Source of the DNA: Rikenellaceae bacterium
GTDB taxonomy: Bacteria > Bacteroidota > Bacteroidia > Bacteroidales > Rikenellaceae
Length of the DNA stretch: 64,000 nucleotides
Assembly: GCA_015059965.1 (NCBI GenBank)
Contig: SUZM01000004.1
Location: 1 to 64,000 of the forward strand
Direction: 5' to 3'
The notes beneath the pieces are model-generated. The model searched no databases. It had not been told where the DNA came from and worked only from the letters and a program-made list of their open reading frames with translations. Position 1 is the first letter of the stretch. Every line of letters starts with the position of its first letter. The position numbers were made by a program, and so were the translations under genes. Below are positions 49,518 through 57,098 of this stretch, piece after piece.

Positions 49518-51587
49518 TTATTCTCTTTTTTTGCCCCATTTGGGTCGTATGCCGAGGAAAAACTCGAAGTGGATGCCCGGCATCGGACGGGCCAGGACCG
49601 ATTCATACTCCCTATCGAATAGGTTGCGGGCGTTGAGCTTCGCCGAAAAATCGGCCCACGAGAGGGGAATGAGCTTTTCGAGCGAGGCCTCGCAGACGTA
49701 GTAGCCGGCCACCACGCCCAAGGGGGAGTTGCTGTTGGACGAGGTGGTGTAGCGTTCGCTGTAGTAGTTGCCCTTATAGCCCAGGCGCCAGGTGCGCCAG
49801 GCGATCTCGGCCCCCACCGAGGCGGAGTATTCGGGTTGGTAGATCAGTTGCTTGCCCACCGATTGGTCGTAGGCCCCCGAGGGGTCGCTCTCGTTGATCG
49901 AGGGGGTCCAGGCAAAGTTGCCCACCAGCTGCAGCTGCCAATCTCGGGCGAAGTGCCAAAGCCACTCGCCGTGGAGCTCCACGCCATAGGCGTGTACCTT
50001 CTTCAGGTTTCGGGGGGTCCAGTAGCCCTGGGGTGTTGCCTGCCAGATGATCCAGTCGTCGATGTAGCTGTCGAACCAGGTGGCGCTGCCGCTCAGGGAG
50101 TAGCGCCCCTGCCTCTGAAGGTGGAACGAGAGCCCTGCGTCGTAGCTCAATCCCCGCTCGGGATTGAGTTCGGGATTGCCTCCGGGCTCGAAGTAGAGGT
50201 CGTTGAGTGTGGGGTAGCGGTAATTTCTGGATAGGGAGCCTTTCAAGGTCAGCCGGCCCCGTTTGGAGAGCAGATAGTCGGCCGAGAGGGCGGGAATCAG
50301 CGGGCTCAGCTCTCGGTCGTAGAGCTCCTCGCGCAGGATCAGGGCCAGACCCAGCCGTTCGGTGGGCGACCAGCGGGCCGAGGCGGCCAGCGAGAGTTCG
50401 GTGCGCCCGCGGTCGTAGATCTCGCCCTGCAGCGATCGCTCGTCGCGGCTCTCGACCAGGTGGTGGTGGAGGCTCAGGGTGGCGGTGAAGAGCCATCGCT
50501 CGGCGTAGAACTCGCCGTGGCCCTGTCCGTAGAGGGTGTGCATCCGGTTGCGTGAGCGGATGAGCTCGGTGAAGATGCCGTTGCCGCGATCCTTCGAGAA
50601 GTCGTAGGCCTGCCACGAGTAGACGTAGCCGGCCCGCGCTTCGGCCTTATAACGTGTGGCAAGGCGTTGCCACGAGACCACGGAGCGGAGTGTGCGCTCG
50701 CGCTGCTCGTTCAGGAAGTCGCGCTCGTCGTTGTAGTCCACCATCAGCATCGGCACCCCGCGCCTCGAGTCGAGGTACCAGGCCTCGAGGCCCAGGCGGT
50801 CGCCATTCGGCAGCGTGTGGGCCACCTCCTGCATCAGGTGCAGGTCGCGGAAGTCGCAGTTGCGGTTGGTCTCGGTGGGGTGGTAGCTCCCCACCACCTG
50901 GTGGTTGCTGTCGTAGATCAGCTCGCTCTTCTTGTAGTTTGTGTAGTGAAAATCGTTCTCCGATAGGGAGTGCAGCAGGCGTGTCTGCACCTGCCAGCGG
51001 TCGTTTGCGTAGCTCAGGCGCAGGAACTCGTCGTAGGTGCTGTAGGATCCGATGCCCTGCACATATTGGAGGCCGAAGCCGGACTCGGTGCTTGGGGCCG
51101 ACTTCAGCAGGATGGCTCCGCCTAAGCCGCCTCCCGTCTCGCTCACCGATGAGGAGCCGTGCAGCAGGGTGGCCCCATCCATCAGGTAGCTCGGGATGAG
51201 CGAGAAATCGGTTGTGCCGAGCATGGGTGATTGGATCTTCAGGCCGTTCCAGGCGACCTGGGTGTGGGAGGGAGAGGTGCCGCGAAAGGCTACGGTCGAG
51301 AGGGTGGCGCGGCCATGCTGCTTGACAAAGATCGACGAGCCGAAGGTCAGCACCTCGGCCATCGACGAGGCGATGTGGTTGCGCAGCACCGGCTCCTCGA
51401 GGCGTGTCTGCTGCACGCCGATCTCCTTCATCGGCCGTCGGCCCTCGACGGTTACATCCCCGATCGGAACCACAAACGAGCGGCTGCGGTTCCACCACAA
51501 AGAGTCCTCCTGCTGAGCCTGACCCCGAACGGGGAACAGACTCAGGCAGATGGAAGCGGCAACAACCAATCGTAGGACTCGGTTCAT
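49518..51587 (-). CDS. btuB: TonB-dependent cobalamin receptor BtuB-like
   Basis: plug domain (SMAEVLTFGSSIFVKQHGRATLSTVAFRGTSPSHTQVAWNGLKIQSP) and barrel; riboswitch-controlled operon. Confidence 0.9.
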   Translation of the reverse strand: MNRVLRLVVAASICLSLFPVRGQAQQEDSLWWNRSRSFVVPIGDVTVEGRRPMKEIGVQQTRLEEPVLRNHIASSMAEVLTFGSSIFVKQHGRATLSTVAFRGTSPSHTQVAWNGLKIQSPMLGTTDFSLIPSYLMDGATLLHGSSSVSETGGGLGGAILLKSAPSTESGFGLQYVQGIGSYSTYDEFLRLSYANDRWQVQTRLLHSLSENDFHYTNYKKSELIYDSNHQVVGSYHPTETNRNCDFRDLHLMQEVAHTLPNGDRLGLEAWYLDSRRGVPMLMVDYNDERDFLNEQRERTLRSVVSWQRLATRYKAEARAGYVYSWQAYDFSKDRGNGIFTELIRSRNRMHTLYGQGHGEFYAERWLFTATLSLHHHLVESRDERSLQGEIYDRGRTELSLAASARWSPTERLGLALILREELYDRELSPLIPALSADYLLSKRGRLTLKGSLSRNYRYPTLNDLYFEPGGNPELNPERGLSYDAGLSFHLQRQGRYSLSGSATWFDSYIDDWIIWQATPQGYWTPRNLKKVHAYGVELHGEWLWHFARDWQLQLVGNFAWTPSINESDPSGAYDQSVGKQLIYQPEYSASVGAEIAWRTWRLGYKGNYYSERYTTSSNSNSPLGVVAGYYVCEASLEKLIPLSWADFSAKLNARNLFDREYESVLARPMPGIHFEFFLGIRPKWGKKRE

Positions 51588-51595
51588 AGGGCTAA

Positions 51596-51690
51596 AAATT
51601 TAAAATTCAAAATTATTTTCCTTCCCATTGGGAATATTACCATAGCATATTCCGGTGCGTAAGCCCAATTTTGAATTTTGAATTTCTTAA
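51596..51690. repeat. Heptamer-arm element (TTCAAAA arms), inverted copy of the shared core
   Basis: rc core: GGGCTTACGCACCGGAATATGCTATGGTAATATTCCCAATGGGAAGGAAAATAAT. Confidence 0.88.
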
Positions 51691-51691
51691 A

Positions 51692-52747
51692 CTATTTCCA
51701 ACAGAAAGTACCCGGGCAGATGCCTACGCCGAACGAGTCGAGCAGATCGCCCGTGGCCGAGTAGCGGAAGATCATGCCGTTTTGCGCATAGTCGATTGCA
51801 TCACCCACATAGATATCCTCATTTTTGGGGTTGAGCGTGAGGCTGTAGCTCGAGCTCAGGCCCGAGCTCAAAAGGGCTTCGGCGGGGAGCTCCGTGGCGT
51901 GGACCGACATGCGCCATACGCCGCCGTTGAGCCAGTAGAGGGTGTCGCCCGTCGCGTTGAGCTGCAGCTCGGTGGGGAAGTCGCCTTTTTTCAGCTCGAA
52001 ACGCTGCTCCACGCTGAAGCTCTCGGGGTCGATCCGAACAATTGCCGGGGCCTCATAGCCGATGGGGTTTCCCTCCCAGCCGCCGCCGTCGGTCATCGTC
52101 CAGAGTTTGCCGTTCTTGTCGATCATCACCGACTCGGGCTGGATGCCCACCTCCAGGCTCCCGACCACCTCATCGGTGCGGGTGTCGATCTTGAGGATCG
52201 ACTTCTGGTAGCTCCAGCAGTTCACAAAGAGGTAGTCGCCCCACTTGACCAACTGCTCGGTCGAGGCCTCGGCGGCATTCATGCCGGTCTCGATATAGCC
52301 CGTTATGGTGTAGGTCGAGGGGTTGATGATGGCGATGCGGTTGTCCCAGAGCTGGGTGACGTAGCCCTTCGTCGAACTCATGAAATAGACGTAGCGGGGG
52401 CCGGGCAGGGTGATGCGCCCTACCTCCTTGAAGGTCGTGGGGTCGATGGCGAAGATCACTCCCGAGTTGTTGGAGCAGATCCACAGTTTGCCGTCGAAGA
52501 GGGTCATCGACTGTGCCGTATCGCCCAAAAGGTGGCCGTTGGCCCGCAGGAAGACCTCGTTTTCTACGCTCTGGGTTCCCGGGTCGTAGTACGACAGCGA
52601 GGCATTGCCCGCCATGTAGTTGCCTTCGTTGGCAATGAAGAGCCCGTGATCATCGGTCTGGAACGATTCGGTTGTGTAGGTGTTTTCGCTCTCGGAGCAT
52701 CCGAAGAGCAGGGCAGCCGCGGCTGCAAAAGCAAATAGTTTGCGCAT
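51692..52747 (-). CDS. BtuG-like surface beta-propeller lipoprotein
   Basis: lipobox ALLFGCSESE; YVTQLWDNRIAIINPSTYTITGYIETG propeller repeats; first gene after the cobalamin riboswitch and next to btuB. Confidence 0.75.
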   Translation of the reverse strand: MRKLFAFAAAAALLFGCSESENTYTTESFQTDDHGLFIANEGNYMAGNASLSYYDPGTQSVENEVFLRANGHLLGDTAQSMTLFDGKLWICSNNSGVIFAIDPTTFKEVGRITLPGPRYVYFMSSTKGYVTQLWDNRIAIINPSTYTITGYIETGMNAAEASTEQLVKWGDYLFVNCWSYQKSILKIDTRTDEVVGSLEVGIQPESVMIDKNGKLWTMTDGGGWEGNPIGYEAPAIVRIDPESFSVEQRFELKKGDFPTELQLNATGDTLYWLNGGVWRMSVHATELPAEALLSSGLSSSYSLTLNPKNEDIYVGDAIDYAQNGMIFRYSATGDLLDSFGVGICPGTFCWK

Positions 52748-52947
52748 AGTTGTAAGTTTTTTAAATTAAAATAGGTGTTTGTCCTCCTGCAAACGCGAAG
52801 TGGCCGATACGGACTGCCGATGCAACCACCTCGTGGGTTTTGCATGCGGATTTTCAACTTACAACTTTTTGGCTTTTGATGCGAAAAGCGGAAAGTAATG
52901 ACCTCGAGCCCATAACCTGCAGGCTGAAAATCCCTATGCAATGCATT

Positions 52948-53125
52948 TGGGGCAGGTCTTCTGACTCGTTCCTTCCGTGGCGCCTTCCCAATCCCCGAGG
53001 GATCAGTGGCAAAGAGTGCGACGGCAAGTAACTCCCTGATTCGTAGGAGTTGGAACTCACAGCAGCAGGTACTGTTCCGGATTCACACCGGATTCCCTTT
53101 TCATCCTCGGCAACGCCTCCCTACG
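52948..53125 (-). ncRNA. Cobalamin (AdoCbl) riboswitch
   Basis: minus strand: GAGGATGAAAAGGGAATCCGGTGTGAATCCGGAACAGTACC...TTTGCCACTGATCCCTCGGGGATTGGGAAGGC...GAGTCAGAAGACCTGCC. Confidence 0.97.
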
Positions 53126-53181
53126 CTTTGCAAGCATGCTCCGCGTTGAGATCGGTCGCCTTCGGAACCCTTATTGCGAGC

Positions 53182-53213
53182 ACAAAGGTAAGTCAAATAA
53201 TTCAAAATTCAAA
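53182..53213 (-). promoter_or_regulatory. Putative promoter of the riboswitch/btu operon (TTTG-N20-TACCTTTG)
   Basis: -7 box 53189-53182, -33 TTTG 53213-53210 lying inside a TTCAAAA heptamer array. Confidence 0.55.
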
Positions 53214-53316
53214 ATCCAAAATTCAAAATTTGGCTTGCGCCCCGAAATATTCTCTGGTGATAATCTCTCCTGCTAATATTCCCAGCGACAAGGAAAATAA
53301 TTTTGAATTTTGAACT
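53198..53316. repeat. Heptamer-arm element: (TTCAAAA)n - core - (TTTTGAA)n
   Basis: TTCAAAATTCAAAATCCAAAATTCAAAATTTGGCTTGCGCCCCGAAATATTCTCTGGTGAT...GACAAGGAAAATAATTTTGAATTTTGAA. Confidence 0.92.
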
Positions 53317-53361
53317 GCGGTGCCAGCCGAGAGCAGAAAAGAAAAATTTTCTTTTCTTAAT

Positions 53362-53391
53362 CATGAATTTTGAATTTTGAATTTTTGAATT
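53362..53391. repeat. (TTTTGAA)n heptamer array upstream of rsmA
   Basis: GAATTTTGAATTTTGAATTTTTGAATT. Confidence 0.85.
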
Positions 53392-53405
53392 ATTTTGTAC
53401 CTTTG
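53376..53405 (+). promoter_or_regulatory. Putative rsmA promoter (TTTG-N18-TACCTTTG)
   Basis: -33 TTTG in the heptamer array, -7 TACCTTTG 53398-53405. Confidence 0.5.
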
Positions 53406-53413
53406 TCGATGTT

Positions 53414-54202
53414 ATGAGTGAAGTACGCGCAAAAAAGGCCCTGGGGCAACACTTTTTGGTCGATCTGAATATCGCCCGTAAGATCTGTTATTCGCTCTCG
53501 GGAGGCACCGACGAGCAGCCGGCCGTAACCCTCGAGGTGGGGTGTGGCATGGGGGTGCTGACCCGATTCTTGCTCGAAAGGCGCGATCTGGTGACCTATG
53601 GCGCCGAGATCGATACGGAGAGCGTGGCCTATCTTCATGTGCACTATCCCGACTTTACGCCCCGTCTCCTGGAGGGCGACTTCCTGAAGATGAATCTTCG
53701 CGAGCGCTTCCCCGAGGGGCTGCGCGTGATCGGCAACTTCCCCTACAACATCTCATCGCAGATCTTCTTCAAGGTGCTCGAGAACCGTGATCTGATCCCC
53801 GAATGTGTGGGGATGATCCAGAAGGAGGTGGCCGTGCGCCTGGCCGAGCCCCCGGGATCGAAGGAGTATGGTATTTTGAGTGTCTTGCTGCAGGCCTGGT
53901 ATGACATCGAATACCTCTTTACGGTCGGGGAGTCGGTCTTCAATCCGCCCCCGAAGGTCAAGAGTGCGGTGATCCGCCTCAAGCGTAACGGCGTGGAGCG
54001 GCTCGACTGCGATGAGGAGCTCTTCGTGCGGGTGGTCAAGGCCTCGTTCAATCAGCGCCGCAAGATGATCCGCAACTCCCTGAAGGCGGTCTTTGGCGGC
54101 TTTGGGGGGGATGAGCACCCCTTCTTCTCGAAGCGTGCCGAACAACTCTCCGTGGCTGATTTTGTCGCCCTGACCCGCTGGGTCGCCGACCACCTGGCCT
54201 GA
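53414..54202 (+). CDS. rsmA: 16S rRNA (adenine1518/1519-N6)-dimethyltransferase
   Basis: KKALGQHFLVDLNIARKI; VTLEVGCGMGVLTRFLL; VIGNFPYNISSQIFFKVLE. Confidence 0.95.
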   Translation: MSEVRAKKALGQHFLVDLNIARKICYSLSGGTDEQPAVTLEVGCGMGVLTRFLLERRDLVTYGAEIDTESVAYLHVHYPDFTPRLLEGDFLKMNLRERFPEGLRVIGNFPYNISSQIFFKVLENRDLIPECVGMIQKEVAVRLAEPPGSKEYGILSVLLQAWYDIEYLFTVGESVFNPPPKVKSAVIRLKRNGVERLDCDEELFVRVVKASFNQRRKMIRNSLKAVFGGFGGDEHPFFSKRAEQLSVADFVALTRWVADHLA

Positions 54203-54243
54203 TCCGGGAGCCGCTCTTCAGCCGCTTCGGCTTTGTTCAGAGC

Positions 54244-54399
54244 CTATCTTTTTCTTATTTTCGAGGGGTGATCGTGGTAGACACAGTCGTGTTGGGGATC
54301 GGTATAACGATTCTTCTGGCGGATCTTTTTACCATGAAAGATCAGCACAACCACCAGGCTTAGGACCAGAAGTCCTACCATGAAAATGATAAAATCCAT
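54244..54399 (-). CDS. Small single-TM protein (51 aa), absent from the ORF track
   Basis: MDFIIFMVGLLVLSLVVVLIFHGKKIRQKNRYTDPQHDCVYHDHPSKIRKR; hydrophobic helix then basic tail. Confidence 0.5.
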   Translation of the reverse strand: MDFIIFMVGLLVLSLVVVLIFHGKKIRQKNRYTDPQHDCVYHDHPSKIRKR

Positions 54400-54522
54400 A
54401 TCACAAGAGGTTCGTATCGGAGGTGTAACATGGTCGGTACCTCCCCCTGTTTTTTTAATATTTTAAATAAATTGTATTTAAGGCGTTGTGCAAATATAAC
54501 TTAAAAATCCGGAATTTCAAAA

Positions 54523-54557
54523 TCGAAAAAGGGGTTTATTGTCCACCCGAACCCCTT
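54523..54557. terminator. Bidirectional hairpin AAAAAGGGGTTt...aACCCCTTTTT
   Basis: 11-12-bp stem flanked by A and T runs. Confidence 0.7.
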
Positions 54558-54808
54558 TTTGGTGGGTAAAATAGGTTTGAACCGCTTGTCGGTCAAACGC
54601 TTTTTCCGCTTGATTATGGAACTCTTTTTGGGAGGCATTTTTTTTGATTTTTTCACTTTCGGAGGGCTTTGGCAAACCTTTTGCACCCCTTTGCCCGTGC
54701 AATTGGTTAGTTAATGTAATGTCCACGCGAGAAACGCCCCCGAAGCTTTGCGGCCCAAGGGGCGTTTGCATTTTTTGCCTTCGGGGCAGCAGCCGAGGAG
54801 GAAAAAAT

Positions 54809-54839
54809 TTTGAATTTTGAAAATTCAATCCTAAATTTG
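54809..54839 (+). promoter_or_regulatory. Putative promoter TTTG-N19-TAAATTTG for the MBL-fold gene
   Basis: -33 TTTG 54809-54812 inside a TTTTGAA array; -7 54832-54839, 5 nt before the ATG. Confidence 0.5.
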
Positions 54840-54844
54840 CAGGC

Positions 54845-55633
54845 ATGAAACTCACCTTTCTCGGTACCGGAACTTCGCAGGGCATCCCCGTCATCGGGTG
54901 CCGCTGTGCGGTCTGCTCCTCTGCGGACAGGCGCGACAAGCGGTTGCGCACGGCTGCCCTTGTGGAGGTGGGGGACCAGCGGCTGGTGATCGATGCCGGC
55001 CCCGATTTCCGCTACCAGATGCTTCGCACGGGGCTCAGGCATATTGATGCCATTCTGCTGACCCACGAACACAAGGACCACATCGGCGGCTTAGACGATG
55101 TGCGGGCCTTCAACTTTGTGGACTACCCCGAGAAGATATACCGCATCCCGATCTACGGGGCCGACCATACGCTTGCCACCGTGCGCCGCGACTTCGCCTA
55201 CGCCTTTGTCGAGGGGCGACCGCGCTACCGCGGTGTGCCCGAAATGGAGCTCGTGGAGATCGACACCACACGCCCCTTCAAGGTCGGTGGGGTGGAGGTC
55301 CTCCCCATCGAGGGCCGGCACGCCCGCTTTCGGGTGACGGGCTACCGCATCGGCAGGCTGGCCTACCTCACCGATTTCAAGTCGATCGACCCCCGGGAGG
55401 TCGAGAAGCTGCGCGGTGTGGAGGTGCTGGTGGTCAATGCCCTGCGCCGCAGACCCCACGACTCGCACTTTTCGCTCGATGAGGCCTTGGCGCTGATCCG
55501 CGAAGTCGGGCCCCAACGCGCCTACCTCACCCACCAGTCGCACGACATGGGTCTTTGTGCCGATTTGGAGCGCGAACTCCCCGAAGGGGTCTTCTCCGCG
55601 GCGGATATGCTCTCGGTCGAGATCCCCGATTGA
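54845..55633 (+). CDS. MBL-fold metallohydrolase (PhnP-like)
   Basis: FLGTGTSQGIPVIGCRCAVC; ILLTHEHKDHIGGLDD; YLTHQSHDMG. Confidence 0.93.
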   Translation: MKLTFLGTGTSQGIPVIGCRCAVCSSADRRDKRLRTAALVEVGDQRLVIDAGPDFRYQMLRTGLRHIDAILLTHEHKDHIGGLDDVRAFNFVDYPEKIYRIPIYGADHTLATVRRDFAYAFVEGRPRYRGVPEMELVEIDTTRPFKVGGVEVLPIEGRHARFRVTGYRIGRLAYLTDFKSIDPREVEKLRGVEVLVVNALRRRPHDSHFSLDEALALIREVGPQRAYLTHQSHDMGLCADLERELPEGVFSAADMLSVEIPD

Positions 55634-55684
55634 TTCCGACTCCCCGAATATTTAGTTGATAATCCGAATATAAAAATAAGAGTG

Positions 55685-56500
55685 ATGAAACGATTTGACA
55701 ATAAGGTGGTGATTGTAACGGGTGCCTCGTCGGGTATCGGTGAGGCCATGGCTTACGAATTTGCCGCCCGCGGAGCCCGCGTAGTGCTGGGTGCCCGCAG
55801 CGAAGATAAGCTCCGGGCCGTGGCCGAGAAGATCCGCCAGTCGGGAGCCGAGGCCGCCTGGTGCGCCTGCGACGTGGTGAAGGAGGAGGATTGCAAGCGC
55901 CTGATCGATACTGCCGTGGAACACTTTGGCGGAGTCGATGTGCTGATCTGTAATGCCGGCCTCTCGATGCGTGCCATCTTCGACGATGTCGAGCTCTCGG
56001 TGCTCCACCGTCTGATGGATGTAAACTTCTGGGGTACGGTCAATTGCTGTAAATTTGCCCTCCCCTGGCTCCAAAAAGCCAAGGGCTCCATCGTGGGCAT
56101 CTCCTCGGTGGCCGGCCTGCATGGACTGCCCGGCCGCACGGGCTACTCGGCCTCGAAATATGCCATGACCGGATTCCTCGAAACCCTGCGTGTCGAGAAC
56201 CTGAAGAAGGGACTCCATGTGATGATCGCCTGCCCGGGCTTCACGGCCTCCAACGTCCGCTTCTCGGCCCTCACGGCCGACGGCTCGCAGCAGGGAGCCA
56301 CCCCGCGCAACGAGGGTAAGATGATGAGCGCGGCCCAGGTTGCCCGCATTGTGGCCCAGGCTACCGGACGTCGCAAGCGCCTCTGTCTGATGGAGTTTGA
56401 GGGTCGCGCCACCCACTTTCTCAAGAAGTTCGCCCCCGGTCTTGTCGATAAGCTTTTCTATTGGGTGATGGCGAAGGAGCCCGACTCTCCCTTCAAGTAA
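55685..56500 (+). CDS. SDR family oxidoreductase
   Basis: VVIVTGASSGIGEAMAYEFAARGA; CNAGLS; GRTGYSASKYAMTGF. Confidence 0.93.
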   Translation: MKRFDNKVVIVTGASSGIGEAMAYEFAARGARVVLGARSEDKLRAVAEKIRQSGAEAAWCACDVVKEEDCKRLIDTAVEHFGGVDVLICNAGLSMRAIFDDVELSVLHRLMDVNFWGTVNCCKFALPWLQKAKGSIVGISSVAGLHGLPGRTGYSASKYAMTGFLETLRVENLKKGLHVMIACPGFTASNVRFSALTADGSQQGATPRNEGKMMSAAQVARIVAQATGRRKRLCLMEFEGRATHFLKKFAPGLVDKLFYWVMAKEPDSPFK

Positions 56501-56518
56501 TTTTTGATTTTTCTTTTT

Positions 56519-56629
56519 GATTTTATAGGGCACATTTTGCACCGCCTTGCTTGGGCCGAATGGGCAGTACGCTAAGTACAGCCCATCCGGCCCAATCTTC
56601 GTTGGCACAAAATCTGCTCCTCTAAAATC
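56519..56629. repeat. Family-B palindrome copy B6
   Basis: GATTTTATAGGGCACATTTTGCACC...GaATGGGCaGTACgctaaGTACaGCCCATcC...GGCACAAAATCTGCTCCTCTAAAATC. Confidence 0.93.
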
Positions 56630-56704
56630 AAAAATTGTGGGGTGGTGCTGATCAATGTTAAAAGTGGCGTTACGCCACCCCGTCCGGGTTTCTTATTGCA
56701 TCAA

Positions 56705-56756
56705 GCGTCATGGCGAGGAGGTTGCATGGCAACTGACGTGGCCATCTTTTTATCTG
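56705..56756. repeat. REP-like repeat CGTCATGGCGAGGAGG...GACGTGGCCATC
   Basis: variant of the widespread CGTCATTGCGAGGAGG...GACGCGGCAATCT-type intergenic repeat. Confidence 0.6.
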
Positions 56757-56836
56757 CGACTTATCATGTGGAATACTTCGCCCATAAAAAGCCCCCCACG
56801 TCGCCTGCGGCTCCTCGGGAGGACGAGGTGGGGGTG

Positions 56837-56912
56837 AAATGAGCAATTGGCTTGTGCACCGAAATATTCTCTGGTGATATTCCGAACAACAAGGAAAATA
56901 ATTTTGAATTGA
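56837..56912. repeat. Heptamer-arm element with mixed arms (ATGAGCAA left, TTTTGAA right)
   Basis: AATGAGCAATTGGCTTGTGCACCGAAATATTCTCTGGTGATATTCCGAACAACAAGGAAAATAATTTTGAATTG. Confidence 0.88.
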
Positions 56913-56914
56913 AG

Positions 56915-56957
56915 AAAAACTGCCGTTTTGTCAGTCAAAATGGCAGTTTTTGTTTTT
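56915..56957 (+). terminator. Terminator upstream of dnaK
   Basis: AAAAACTGCCgTTTTGtcagtCAAAAtGGCAGTTTTTGTTTTT. Confidence 0.8.
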
Positions 56958-57098
56958 GTGGCAGACAAAAAGCGGACAAAAGCGAAGGAAGGAGCCCCAA
57001 ATGCGGTTTGGTATAACCTTTGATCATTAGTAAGGCGTGTCCTGAAGGGGACAACCAAGAAGAGCAAACAAAAGTATAATTTAAAAAAATAGAAAACT

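Noticed and set aside
54517-55081. Minus-strand ORFs of 144 and 124 aa around 54.5-55.1 kb
   Set aside because: Overlap terminator hairpins, heptamers and the MBL gene in antisense.
56642-56842. 66-aa plus-strand ORF (and 56655-56837)
   Set aside because: Overlaps a REP-like repeat and palindromes; composition not protein-like.
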